Source: Gadus chalcogrammus
Taxonomy: Eukaryota; Chordata; Actinopteri; Gadiformes; Gadidae
Direction: 5' to 3'
Length of the DNA: 64,000 nt
NCBI RefSeq assembly: GCF_026213295.1
Contig: NC_079427.1
Coordinates: forward strand, 1,793,627-1,857,626
Part shown: in pieces, positions 1-9,149 of the stretch
How the letters are laid out: each line of letters opens with the position of its first letter
Position numbering within the stretch: position 1 is the first letter of the stretch
Notes under the pieces: generated by a model
The model's input: only the letters and a program-made list of their open reading frames with translations
What the model was told of the DNA's origin: nothing
Database searches by the model: none
Position numbers and translations under genes: made by a program

Positions 1-22
1 TGCCCCTGCCTACCTCCAAGCA

Positions 23-259
23 TTGCTGAAGCCACATACCCCAGCTCGATCCCTCCGCTCAACTACCTCAGCTGGACGTCTGGAACCACCATCGCTAAGA
101 GCTAGCAAAGGCCGTTCAGCAAAGTCACAACTTTTCTCGGTTTTGGGACCTCAGTGGTGGAACGAGCTCCCTGCCGCCCTCAGGACAGCAGAGTCGCTCA
201 CTATCTTCCGAAAAAGACTCAAGACTCACCTGTTCAGAGTCCACCTTGACTCTGCATAG
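23..259 (+). mobile_element. Non-LTR retrotransposon (L2/Rex-like LINE), C-terminal ORF fragment
   Basis: The reading frame ends in the conserved tail of fish LINE reverse-transcriptase ORFs: a WWNELPAALR segment followed by FRKRLKTHLFR, then a stop. Only about the last 78 residues are present, with no catalytic part, and the window starts inside the element. A short AT-rich 3' UTR and a 5-bp simple tail follow, which is normal for L2-type elements. The exact clade is not certain. It is a dead fragment. Confidence 0.7.
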
Positions 260-292
260 CCACCTTCCCACTTCTGACCACCATTGTACACT

Positions 293-335
293 GTATTGTA
301 TTGTATTGTATTGTATTGTATTGTATTGTATTGTA
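293..335. repeat. (TTGTA)n pentanucleotide tail
   Basis: About eight uninterrupted copies of a 5-bp unit directly after the LINE ORF end. It is most likely the simple-repeat 3' tail of that LINE. Confidence 0.85.
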
Positions 336-355
336 GTACTTATAAATAATAAATA

Positions 356-700
356 AAGTCCAGTGAGAAGATCTGGGACGCTGGTGCATTGAGCATCCTG
401 ACAGCTTGAGGTAGGAAGCTGTTCTGCAGCCTGGTGGTGAAGCATCTTAAGCTGCGATAGCGTTTCTTGGAGGGTAGGAGCTGAAAGAAGCTGTTCAGTT
501 TATTTGCGTCCACCCCGTCTCTGCTGCTTCCTCCTCCGGGCAGTTGATGGCACGGTGTCACAGTGTCCGTTAGTATCCTGTGTTTGCGTAGTATGTCCAG
601 ATGCCAGCGAATGCCAGTGATGTTACTCGCTCTCAATGTCCTAATGTTTAATAATGTTTCCCTGTCATAAACTATGTTCGTAGGACGTCTCACACTCAAA
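356..700 (-). mobile_element. LINE-derived chimeric fragment (5' and 3' ORF pieces joined)
   Basis: On the minus strand the frame starts with YDRETLLNIR, which resembles the N-terminal part of fish Rex/L2-like ORF2. After about 50 residues it runs into FTTRLQNSFLPQAVRMLN, which resembles the extreme C terminus of the same class. The endonuclease and reverse-transcriptase core is missing, so this is an internally deleted, non-autonomous derivative. Clade assignment is by motif memory and is uncertain. Confidence 0.5.
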
Positions 701-723
701 CATTCAATCTCAATCTCACAGAT

Positions 724-811
724 CTCAAGAGGGGCCGCTGCGACTGAGGTTAGGGTTAGGGTTAGGGTTAGCTAACCCCAACCCTAACCTCAAGAGGGGC
801 CGCTGCGACTG
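724..811. repeat. Head-to-head telomeric repeat palindrome inside a 23-bp direct repeat
   Basis: Positions 747-788 hold about three TTAGGG-type units followed by inverted CCCTAA-type units meeting at GGTTAGCTAACC, a near-perfect palindrome. Exactly the same 23-bp sequence flanks it on both sides (724-746 and 789-811). This is an interstitial telomeric sequence with the geometry of an insertion plus target duplication. Confidence 0.88.
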
Positions 812-819
812 TACGCGCC

Positions 820-1119
820 GCCAGTTAGACGCCCTGGCAACGAGTTTACTTCCTCGTCTCCTATCCTGTTCCTAATTCCTCCTCTCGATCCTCTTTTCCT
901 CCGTATTGTCTTCTTTATCAGAGTTGTTGGTATGAAATCCAGTTTTTCGGGTGATAAATCAACTGTCTGGCAAGCGAGTTGAAGCTCCAGAAGGTCCGCT
1001 CCAGCGTAAGTGCGTCTCGGTGGATTTGGATACGTGGTGGCCCCAGCAGAGAATAAACCTCCATAACTTGATGAAGAATGGCTTTTGAATTCCTCCAACG
1101 CAGATTTGACAGTATCCAT
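820..1119 (-). mobile_element. Possible LINE ORF N-terminal fragment
   Basis: The minus-strand frame contains the basic stretch IRRKRGSRGGIRNRI. Similar Arg-rich segments precede the endonuclease domain in fish Rex/L2-like LINE ORFs. It lies directly upstream, in element orientation, of the chimeric fragment at 356-700, with the telomeric palindrome between them, so both may belong to one rearranged insertion. Beyond this motif nothing is diagnostic. Confidence 0.35.
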
Positions 1120-1399
1120 AAGTCATAAGAATATTGTCACGATTTAAACTCGACAAAAATGTGAAAAAGTAAATTAAATATGTGATAAAGTAGCCTTTCA
1201 ATCACGAGTCGCTCAAACATAGGAGCGCCCCGCATCTCGTTGCCATGGAACTTAACTGCTTATCTACTTAACTGCGTAGCAACTGCAGTAGCTGCTATCA
1301 TGGCTGTAACACTGGGAATTGATTGACCTAGCGATCGTGGTACTTGCACTTGGTTCTATGAACATCCTTACTGTACCGACAGCGATATATTGATGCACT

Positions 1400-1465
1400 T
1401 CTTATGACAAATGTACTTATTGTAAGTCGCTTTGGATAAAAGCGTCTGCTAAATGCCCTAAATGT
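1400..1465 (+). mobile_element. L2/SINE 3'-tail consensus
   Basis: The segment around 1423-1458 reads TAAGTCGCTTTGGATAAAAG followed by CGTCTGCTAAATG, a conserved 3' tail shared by many fish SINEs and L2 elements, with a short (ATGTAA)-like tail after it. The tRNA-derived head is not recognisable, so only the tail is called. Confidence 0.7.
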
Positions 1466-1467
1466 AA

Positions 1468-1503
1468 ATATACACACATACACACATACACACATACATA
1501 TAT

Positions 1504-1536
<33 letters not shown>

Positions 1537-1560
1537 TGCATACATACATATGCATACATA
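1468..1560. repeat. ACATAC/ATACAT-type microsatellite
   Basis: Irregular tetra- and hexanucleotide repeats (ACAC, ACATAC, ATATAT) directly after the SINE/L2 tail, probably expanded from its simple-sequence end. Confidence 0.8.
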
Positions 1561-1700
1561 TAGGGCTGCAACAACGAATCGATAAAATCGATAAAATCGA
1601 TTACTGAAAGCGTTGGCAACGAATTTGGTCATCGATTCGTTGTGTCGCGCGATGAATACGTCACTCGTAGGCGCGGCACTGTTTACAGCCTGCCGCCGAC
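1561..1700 (+). mobile_element. hAT-like transposon end
   Basis: It begins TAGGGCTGCAACAACGAATC followed by AATCGAT repeats, resembling the CAGGGCTGCAAC terminal inverted repeat of fish hAT elements. No matching opposite terminus was found nearby, so it is a fragment or a solo end. Confidence 0.4.
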
Positions 1701-2511
1701 AGGTTGGTTCATTCATGCACTCCCACAGCGAGCTTTGGCTGAATCTGAATACTCATCCTTGACTGCTATATAGTATGCATTTTGTAGTACGCCACAAATA
1801 TAGCGCGTCCGAATGCTCAGTACGCATTGTGTAGTACGGAAAACGTTTCCGAATGCGTACTACCAGAGCCCGTCTACGAAGAGCCTGGGCACTCCCTATA
1901 AGCCCCATTGTACCGATTTTGGTTGTAGTTCCATGAGACATCCACTGGGGGTGATCGCGGGCGAGTCCAGATTGAATGGGAGTCTATGGGGCTAAACGGC
2001 TAATTATGCCTCTTTCACCTGCTTGTCGTTGAAATATCGAAAATTTTATTGTAGATTCCGCAAGTTCAATATAGATTATGGTTCAAAAGTCAAATGAGTG
2101 AGTACTTATGTCCTTTCGATTTCTTACAGTTTGGGCCGTTGTTGGCCATACAGGCTAGCATTCTGCTAATGAATGCTGATTGGTCAGGGACGGACTTGCG
2201 ACTGATTACGACCAGAGACCCCTCTTGACGGCATCTGAAGCTGAAGAGCATTCAGAAACGTGTTAACTCAATTTTTGAGTACTGTATTTATATTTTCCTG
2301 CAGGTCCTTTTATTTTTTAGATAGTATGTATGGTGAAAGTACATGGCATAAATGGAATTTCTTCCATTTCTTGTGTTCAATGTTCAATGTGTTATATACA
2401 TGGTAGGTACGGTAGGTATGACCACCTTAAATAATACAGTCAATATCCCGCTCAATATCATTTAATCTGTCATTGTCTATTTTTCGAAAATAAAGATAGT
2501 TTCAAAAAGAA
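1701..2511. other. No gene seen; degenerate repeat-like sequence
   Basis: No convincing exon was found. Segments resembling fish MITE sequence occur (a tagtatgc/gtactacc palindromic stretch near 1768-1865). The rest is AT-rich intergenic or intronic DNA. Confidence 0.5.
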
Positions 2512-2592
2512 ATGCCTCGTAAATGTGCAATGATAAACTGCACTTACAGTGGAAACGGATTGTCCGTCTTTTCGTTTACCAAGGACAGAAAA
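2512..2592 (+). pseudogene. Possible THAP-domain start fragment
   Basis: An ATG frame begins MPRKCAMINC and reaches VFSFTKD. THAP zinc fingers characteristically start M-P-x-x-C-x(3)-C and contain an F-x-K-D element, so this could be the first third of one, from a P-element-like transposase or a THAP gene. It stops at a 12-base poly-A run (2589-2602) that joins the duplicated death-domain block. The second Cys/His pair of a THAP finger is absent. Weak evidence. Confidence 0.33.
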
Positions 2593-2604
2593 AAAAAAAA
2601 ACGT

Positions 2605-2966
2605 TTGTCACGCTTCATGGAATTGATCATGAAATTGAGTGAACACACTGCAGCCGTAATCCACCAAAACAGGCTGCTGTGTGATCATTTGCAAATTAGC
2701 GCTCCAGTTTGAGTCAGTCAATCAGTCACTCAGCGTTACTGTTTGGGGAATCCTCGTGCAGTGGTGGAATAAACCATTCTGCAACTTCTGTGAGGGGTGA
2801 CAGTGAGCCTCCACTATTTATTTATACACAAAGTTCAGTCACTTGAACGTTTTATTAAGCCAATTTAAAGTTAGTTAAGACATTACCCCATTGGGGCCCT
2901 GGGTACCCTGTTCTGCTTTCCCCAACTATGACGCCTGTGTGTGTGTGTGTGGGTGAATTACGTTAC
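2605..2966. repeat. Duplicated intron block, copy 1 (partner 13455-13774)
   Basis: About 360 bp aligns by eye with 13455-13774: shared runs include TGGAATTGATCATGAAATT, AATCCACCAAAACAGGCT, GTTACTGTTTGGGGAATCCT and CCCCATTGGGGCCCTGGGTA. The similarity continues into the adjacent Death-domain exons, so exon and intron were duplicated together. Confidence 0.85.
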
Positions 2967-3230
2967 CTCTCAATAAGTGAAGAGTCTCGACCGGTAGGTC
3001 CTCCATGTCTTCCAGACCTCTCAGCAGGTCCTGAGCTCTGTCCTTTCCTAGTGGTCTTTGGCTCTGCCACAGCTGCAACATCTTGTATTTCTGCATGATC
3101 ACAGTCATATTTTCTGCCTTGATGCCGTCCAGATCTTCGGTCTTCAGGTCCAGGTGGATGGCTGCACACTCCCACACCTTTCCCAGCGTTTCGGCCACCT
3201 TCAGGAGCTGCTCATTGGACAGAGCCCGCC
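2967..3230 (-). pseudogene. Death-domain exon (copy 4), interrupted at its 5' end
   Basis: The minus-strand frame encodes about 88 residues of a Death domain: LSNEQLLKVAETLGKVWE, a helix containing DLDGIKAE, then a KMLQLWQSQRP helix and a terminal LPVETLHLLRG. The 3' end is a donor AGAG|GTAACG in phase 1, as in its paralogues. In the paralogue at 13775-14053 the exon begins about 12 residues further upstream. Here that 5' piece has been separated by a 667-bp transposon (3250-3916) and its original acceptor AG is changed to GG (3926-3927). An in-frame CAG at 3231-3233 might act as a substitute acceptor. Death domains are homotypic interaction modules of apoptosis and NF-kB/inflammasome signalling. 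Whether this copy is still spliced is unknown. Confidence 0.72.
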
Positions 3231-3249
3231 CTGCGGAGTGGATATCAGT

Positions 3250-3916
3250 AAACATTTTTACACTGACAAATATGGCCGCTTTATGCACGCCTTTTTCCCG
3301 GCATGGTCCGTGCGTTTACACTGACCGAGGTAATATACCGGCCTGAGTTTGCAACCAAATGAACCCTCTCGGATCCTACACATATTGGCGGTTTTATTTT
3401 GATGACTAGGGTAGAGGTGTTGCTGCGTTGTCTCTATACAGAGACAATGCAGCGATGTCAACATGAGTAGATCTAACTGGAAGGACGGTGAAATCCACGA
3501 GCTGCTGACCATCATGGGAGAGAAGGTGATACTGTCGCATTAAACAAATACGGGGAAAGATGGTGCGATCTACGAGAAAGATGCAGAGGAACTTTCCTTA
3601 CGAGGCTTTTGTCGGGACACAAAACAAAATAAAGAATATGTTGGCGTTTTTGCACTTGTAAAGTTAATCGCGTTTGTAGCCTACACTCAGATGTTTACTC
3701 ATTCTTGCATGCGAGTGTCTTGAATCATAAAAAAATAAAAGTATGCAAATTATTCTAAAGAGGTATACTCTCCGTGAGTAGCACCGCCTTCTCCAGTGAA
3801 CATAGAAAGCTGGCTCTGTGACTACGGGGGATGTTACCCCCTCAGTCAGGCGAGACAGTGAAATTGCCGGGCGTGCCAAGCCACGACCGTACCGGCTTGG
3901 CAGTTTAAAAATGCTT
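3250..3916. mobile_element. Harbinger-like MITE inserted in a Death-domain exon
   Basis: The ends are inverted repeats: AAACATTTTTACACTGACAA at the left and the complement of AAGCATTTTTAAACTGCCAA at the right. A 3-bp target duplication AGT lies at 3247-3249 and 3917-3919. The empty site is seen in the paralogous exon near 14041-14049 (one AGT, no insert). A Myb/SANT-like fragment inside supports PIF/Harbinger, whose elements make 3-bp TSDs. Confidence 0.75.
3463..3543 (+). pseudogene. Myb/SANT-like fragment of a Harbinger MYB protein
   Basis: ATG followed by SRSNWKDGEIHELLTIMGE, then a stop 26 codons after the start. Trp followed by a D-x-E-x-x-x-LL-x-I pattern is the first helix of SANT/Myb-like domains in PIF/Harbinger accessory proteins. 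The following out-of-frame sequence (WCDLRERCR, then GTFLTRLL) may be the continuation. It is a remnant inside the MITE. Confidence 0.4.
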
Positions 3917-3919
3917 AGT

Positions 3920-4320
3920 GATGCTGTCCGGAAAAAGACGAAGTTCCTCCTCTCGAGATGATGGACCACCGAACATGATTTAGTCTGTCAAGTAGAACTT
4001 AAAGCGTTTTTCTTATTTGTAGAATTTCATCTACTCACATTATTCCTGCACTTTTGAGGGTGGATCTTCATTGTTAATGCAACCGCTCATTTCCGTTAGC
4101 TCTTGCTGTTAAATGCTTTATGAAAATGGTGAGGCTGGATATTTCAGACTGATTAACTTGAGCATGGAACTCACGTAAGCTAAAGGCTACTTGTAGTAAA
4201 TTAATAAATTCATCCCACTCTCATCAGTTGCAATATTAAACTATGATGAGTCCATGAAGTCATGTTATAATGATGTAAATGATAGTTGATGAAACCCCTT
4301 CCCATTGGTCAACACACTAG
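3920..4320. other. Intron; separated 5' piece of Death-domain exon, no other gene
   Basis: 3920-3932 matches the start of the Death-domain exon at 14053 with the acceptor lost. 3954-3969 matches a conserved intron motif (cgagatgatggaccac) also present at 30701-30716 and, diverged, near 7380. Nothing else is recognised. Confidence 0.5.
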
Positions 4321-4380
4321 ACCAGGGGTCGGCAAGTACGTTGTTTTTTCTCGCCAGTAGGTGGGGGGCCAAAACATTAT
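4321..4380 (+). mobile_element. hAT terminal sequence (CAGGGGTCGGCAA type)
   Basis: CCAGGGGTCGGCAAGTACG is the classical start of hAT (Charlie-like) elements. An oppositely oriented end of the same type occurs only at 48850-48866, much too far to be its partner, so this is a partial element. Confidence 0.4.
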
Positions 4381-4853
4381 CAAAGGCTAGTTCATGGAAT
4401 TGATTAATGAAAATGCATCTGGAACTGCGACACAGGCCCGTCAGCTGGCTTAGTCATATGCCTAATCAAGTAAATGTCATGCCTGATCACGTTATAAACT
4501 GCAAACGCAATTGTGATTATTGAATTAAAAAAGAAAAGAAAAAATAAGATAATTCATAATGTAGCCGAGCCGGGGACATCCCGTGGGTATTTTAATGACG
4601 TTATTTGCTGATCTCGTCCCCCAATAACTATTAGTCCTAACCCTAAATGTGAAGATAAAGTGAGAAAGTTGTGCAGTTGTCAGCCTGGTTCCCCAGCAGC
4701 CTGCCAGGTAAAGTGTCCGTATGCAAATGCCACGTGTATAGCCGCTCCTCCTTTCCTGTCTATGCTGCAGAGAGGGCAGTAGTGCGCAACTAAAAGAGCA
4801 GCCAACCTCTCTTAAAACACAACCACACACACACACCACGGTGGCGGGTGCTG

Positions 4854-4996
<143 letters not shown>

Positions 4997-5529
4997 CTGC
5001 TTGCTTTAAACAGCAAAGTCTCAGAGCTTGGCGTCTTAAATCTTTTGTGGACTTTTGTCAACAGCTCCTGCCTTTCTCTACGTGCGGTATCACACAAAAA
5101 TACATAATGTCGGGTCGCCATGGTTGTTGTATAGGCCATAGAGGGGGGTTCCGTTTTATTTGATATTACATAGTTTCCAATAACTCCCGCTCAGCCCTTC
5201 GCAGCTTACTCTTGACCGTGACGAGTGAGACTCTAACCTCGCGGGAGTAGTAGCATGATTTGATACATTTAAACAAAAATTAATAAAAAGTTGATTGTAT
5301 CCCTTTACATTAAAGCTAACAGATATCGATATATTCTAATAAAACAATCCAAAAAAAAATCATATAACTTCAGAATAATCTGGCAGGACAGATAGCCGCC
5401 CCCTGCACTAGACAAATGGGGAGGCGTTTTAGAGGTGGGGCAAGACATTGTGCCACTAATTGAAGGATACCTGGTGGCCTAATTTAAAGGAAAAGGTTCC
5501 CTTGCAAGCACCCCTAGTGCTTGCCATGC
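4997..5529. other. No gene seen
   Basis: AT-rich sequence with short oligo-A runs. No exon, RNA gene or clear transposon end is recognised. Confidence 0.5.
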
Positions 5530-5537
5530 TTATTCAC

Positions 5538-6334
5538 TAGGGGTGTGACGATACACTCAGCTGACGAGACGAGACGAGACACGATATTGGGTTCACGAGA
5601 ACGAGACGAGATTTTAAGAAAACTACAATGACAAAATATATGACTGGACCAACAGACATTTATTAAACCAAGTCGCGCATGCATTTTGAAATGTTTTATT
5701 ATAACTCTTTACATGCATGAAATTGAAACTAAAACTAAAATTTATAAAAGTTAAATTAAAATAAATTAAATTAAATAATTCTCTTTTTTTCAAGTGCAAA
5801 CAATATTATGTGCAAAACCAAATCAAAGTACCCAAAATGTACTTTGATTAAATTTATTCGTTTTTGCGGTTATTCAGCCTCTTCTACTCCTCCGGAAAAC
5901 CACGACCGCATTGCATTGTGGTATACGGGAGTAACATGTAGGCTACATCGTATGTACACTCAAATTTTGGGTATTTTAAGTGCACTATATAGTGCATGAA
6001 ATTAACCACTGAGAATTCGAACAACACTACAAAATGGCACCCTATGCACCCTATATAGTACACTATATCCGTGATAGGGAACGATTTCGAACACAGCTTA
6101 TGGCTGCTTTCGATCCTTCCCCTGCTTCCCCTCCTTCTCCTCTTCTTCTTTTCCTTCTCCTTCTTTAGGTTCTGGCAGGCTAGATGTAGCAAAGGCGCAT
6201 TACTGCCCCCACAGGCGACAAATAGAAGTTTGGATAAATCACAAATCTCGCGTGCCCGATTTTTTGCGCGACGGGTAATATTGTCGAGTTTAATCTAGCG
6301 AGATCTCGTGGCACGAGATCTCGTCACACCCCTA
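5538..6334. mobile_element. Non-autonomous hAT element with perfect 8-bp TSD
   Basis: Left end TAGGGGTGTGACGA and right end the reverse complement of TAGGGGTGTGACGA. Both are followed internally by repeated ACGAGAC/GAGATCTCGT motifs. TTATTCAC flanks the element at 5530-5537 and 6335-6342, the 8-bp duplication expected of hAT. At 797 bp it encodes no transposase. An internal segment near 5990-6100 (tatagtgcactata-like, then gatttcgaacacagc) recurs near 24084-24140, so another small repeat is nested inside. Confidence 0.9.
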
Positions 6335-6342
6335 TTATTCAC

Positions 6343-6660
6343 CATAACAACTGGTGGCCCAAGAACGGATCTGAGAAGGATTTTGGTATATAAACTGACG
6401 GTAGCTCAGTTTTGCTCTACTTTTGTCTTCCTTCAGTTGTTTTTCTTAGTGATTGTTTGATGATTGCATTTTATATTTGATAAGTTGAACGTTGCAAGAC
6501 AAAATATAATTCATGCTTTATATCTGAGGGTTTTATTATAGACGGGTTGCATGGATACTTTAATCTATGAATTTTAGACTGCTTCAGAGACCAGGAGGGT
6601 TTTTAGTAGTACAGCCAGTAAAGACTGTACTTCATTGTGATGTGTGACTTTTTCATCAGT
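6343..6660. repeat. Intron block shared with 14075-14220
   Basis: GACGGTAGCTCAGTTxTGCTCTAC, the TTAGTGATTGTTTGA run and the GAGGGTTTTATTATA run occur in the same order in the intron upstream of the Death-domain exon at 13775-14053. This marks another part of the duplicated module. No exon lies here. Confidence 0.75.
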
Positions 6661-6695
6661 GTTTTGTAGTATAATATCATATTATACTACAAAAC
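6661..6695. repeat. Perfect 17-bp inverted repeat with a 1-base centre
   Basis: GTTTTGTAGTATAATAT, a single C, then its exact reverse complement. It can form a cruciform or hairpin. Confidence 0.9.
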
Positions 6696-6710
6696 TTTTG
6701 TCATCTAGAA

Positions 6711-6780
<70 letters not shown>
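6711..6780. repeat. (AC)n microsatellite
   Basis: About 66 bp of pure AC just left of the Death-domain module. Confidence 0.95.
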
Positions 6781-6781
<1 letters not shown>

Positions 6782-6939
6782 TGCTGTGGGGGGGGTTATA
6801 AATCTAAGAATGACCTAAGAAGAAACATTTTATTCAGCCAATTTAAAAAGGTATTTCCGACATGATTTACTTCGAAACCAAAAACAACTTTTCATCCCAG
6901 GCTTTGCGTGCCCAGTCCCACACACACACAATTACAATT

Positions 6940-7022
6940 ACGCCTGTGTGTGTGTGTGTTTGTGAGTGTGTGTGTGTGTGTGCGTGTGCGTGTGTTTTTG
7001 TGTGTGTGTGTGTGCGTGTGGG
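6940..7022. repeat. Interrupted (TG)n tract downstream of a Death-domain donor
   Basis: TG repeats broken by TTTG, GAG and CG variants, starting about 15 bases after the donor of the exon at 7036-7326. The same donor-proximal CA/TG tract is present, shorter, after the paralogous exon at 2967-3230. Confidence 0.85.
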
Positions 7023-7035
7023 TGAAGTAGGTTAC

Positions 7036-7326
7036 CTCTCAATAACAGACGAGTCTCGACCGGTAGGTCCTCCAGGTCTTTCAGACCTTCCAGCAGGTCC
7101 TGTGCTGTGGCCTCTCCTGGTGGTCTTCGGCGCTTCCACAGCACCAACATCTTCAGCTTCTGCATGGCCACAGGTCTATGTTCTGCCTTGATGTTGTCCA
7201 GATCTGTGATGCTCAGCTCCAGGTGGATGGCCGCCTGCTCCCATTCCTGTCCCAGTGTTTCGGCCACCTTCATGAGCTGCTTATCGGACAGATCCTGCCC
7301 TGTGAAGCGGGTTTTCTTGTCTCTGG
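7036..7326 (-). CDS. Death-domain exon (copy 3)
   Basis: A 291-bp exon, 97 codons, phase 1 at both ends, bounded by acceptor TTTTTATAG|CC and donor GAGAG|GTAACC. It encodes a full Death domain: LSDKQLMKVAETLGQEWE (helices 1-2), then IHLELSITDLDNIKAE, then MQKLKMLVLWKRRRPPGE, then ATAQDLLEGLKDLEDLP. The pattern of a Trp after LG-x-E, a buried DLD-x-I, and ML-x-x-W preceding AT-x-x-x-L is the Death-domain fold of RAIDD, PIDD and related proteins. It is intact. It lies 213 bp downstream of a CARD exon (7539-7853) and could be spliced to it in frame. Function is inferred as homotypic Death-domain assembly in a signalling complex. Confidence 0.87.
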
Positions 7327-7538
7327 CTATAAAAAGGACAAAGACAATCCACACACAGGCAGGTCAAGTCCCACCTATCTAGATGATGTACCACTCAACC
7401 AAAATGTAGATATTACCACTCTAGAAATGGGTGTGAGGGGTTAAGGTGAGGCTAAAAACCTGAACCAAACTACAAAAGGTATCCTATCATTAACACCAAT
7501 GAGCCAAGGCACACAGCAGCACTAAGTAAAACACCTAC

Positions 7539-7853
7539 CTCTTGAAAAAAGCCTCTTTAGCTTTACTTCCGCCTTGAGGCCCCCAGCAGGATAAGAGATC
7601 AGACCCAGGGTGGAGCTTAAGTGCTTGTCCCTCTTCTTCATACTATCGATCATTATCCGACTTGCTCTCTCCCCTTTCCCCATCACCATGTCGATCAGAC
7701 ACCGCGCCTGGTTCGCTCTGCTCTTCTCCACCATCACAGAGTCCTTTTCCTTACTACTGAACACCTTCTGCTGCCAAAGATCATCCAGGAGACCTTTGAT
7801 AAATGAGTATGAAACTCTCTGAATGAATTCAGAACGGACCCTTCGAAGCTCCC
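7539..7853 (-). CDS. CARD exon, type I
   Basis: A 315-bp exon, 105 codons, phase 1-1, between acceptor TCTCTTCCAG|GG and donor AAGAG|GTAGGT. It encodes a CARD: RRVRSEFIQRVSYSFIKGLL, then a KEKDSVMVEKSRANQARC helix, the hallmark CLIDMVMGKGERASRIMID, and a terminal STLGLI. The A-R-x-LID-x-V-x-x-KG signature is shared by caspase-1, ASC and NLR CARDs, where it forms helix 4. About 20 extra residues rich in Lys/Arg follow the domain before the donor. A frame-broken paralogue is at 45552-45801. CARDs recruit caspases or adaptors in inflammasomes. Confidence 0.88.
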
Positions 7854-8516
7854 CTGGAAGAGAAATCAAAAGGCAATGTAAAATGACAGACAAACACAAT
7901 ATTGGAGGAAGGGTGTTCAACACATTGTTCTGAATTGTTAACCTTTGTAAATATTAAACCGTTTGTCGTACCACCTTGTTCCCCTAAATTTATCTCATCA
8001 ATAAGATGTTTGTTTGGTAGACTTGGTATAATCAGAATATGCCACATTAAGTCCACTTTTCCACAAGAATGAGTAGTTTCTCCTTATAAAGTTATACCAA
8101 GTCAAGTGAGATACGGTCGGTGAGGTGTTCTGTCTTGAGCCATCTTGGTCAAACGTGGTCCGTTGTCTGTGCTCCTAATGTAGCCTATATCAACAATGTT
8201 TGGAGGCCTTCTAGTTGGCCAAATGTTTTAACTACAAATAGGTAGGTATGTACTCCTATGGATTCATAAGGTGTAAAACCAATCTGTAAATAGACCATAG
8301 AGCAAAAGTACTTAATATTATAGTCTTACACCAACTGTAGTAGGCTGGGCTACAACTGTGATTGTTTTTTAATAATTCTAAAAACCCAACAGTCAGGCAT
8401 AGCCTACGAAAAAATGGCAAAAGTCATTGATTTAGGGATGGATATGCAACGTTTCTAACTGGTCCTACCAGACTCTCGTACTTCATTTAATTTGCACAGA
8501 GAGTTTGGACCTACTC
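7854..8516. other. Intron, no gene seen
   Basis: No exon signature, transposon end or RNA gene is recognised upstream of the type I CARD exon. Confidence 0.5.
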
Positions 8517-8720
8517 AATTGACTAACGTTAACTCACTTGAAGGCGGGTGTCTGTTGAAGTTTAAAACTATTGGATCTGCCCAGTGCCACTCTGGATCTG
8601 CCATAACCAATCACTAACGTTTGGCCGGGAATCACCCTACACGCAGGCTGTAAACAAACCAAACACTGTGCGTGAAGATTTCCGTCAACGAGAGCTGACT
8701 TTAACGTCATTGTTCTCAGC
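8517..8720. repeat. Dispersed repeat, copy 1 (partner 23460-23640)
   Basis: A run of about 110 bp beginning CTCACTTGAAGGCGGGTGTC is almost identical at 23473-23580 in the same orientation. Similarity then decays through TTTGGCCGGGAATCAC and the following 60 bp. Its class (SINE or MITE) is not determined. Confidence 0.85.
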
Positions 8721-9149
8721 CCCTTCCCTCTGCTGATTCGACGCACAAAATTTGCACAGAGAAAACCCACTCACATACCGCAGACCCAGATGTAGTACTG
8801 AAGGGAAATTAAAATTGAGCGGAGCCAGGCTACAAAGTTTCAATATGACAGAGTAAATCTAGCTCTTTGTCAGTGGTGTTTGACAAAGAGCTAGAGTCAA
8901 CAGTAGAGCCTTATTGTGAATGGATTGGGTGTTTAAGAGACCAAGTTGAATGAATTTGAGATTGGGGAGATTCTGTTTGGGCGGGCTCGCTCAGGGTGTG
9001 AATCCGGAGGGGCAGGGGGAGATTCACCACATTGTTTTGTTTGGGAACTTGACTTTGTCAAGGATTACTGAAAGCAGTTTGCTTATTTGTTTGATTTTAC
9101 CACTTGTTACAGCAGATCTGCTTTTTACCCTAGTTAACCTATTTGCTAC

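Noticed and set aside
8534..8770. 78-codon minus-strand frame with several Cys residues
   Set aside because: It lies within a dispersed repeat that recurs at 23460-23640, where the frame is not maintained.
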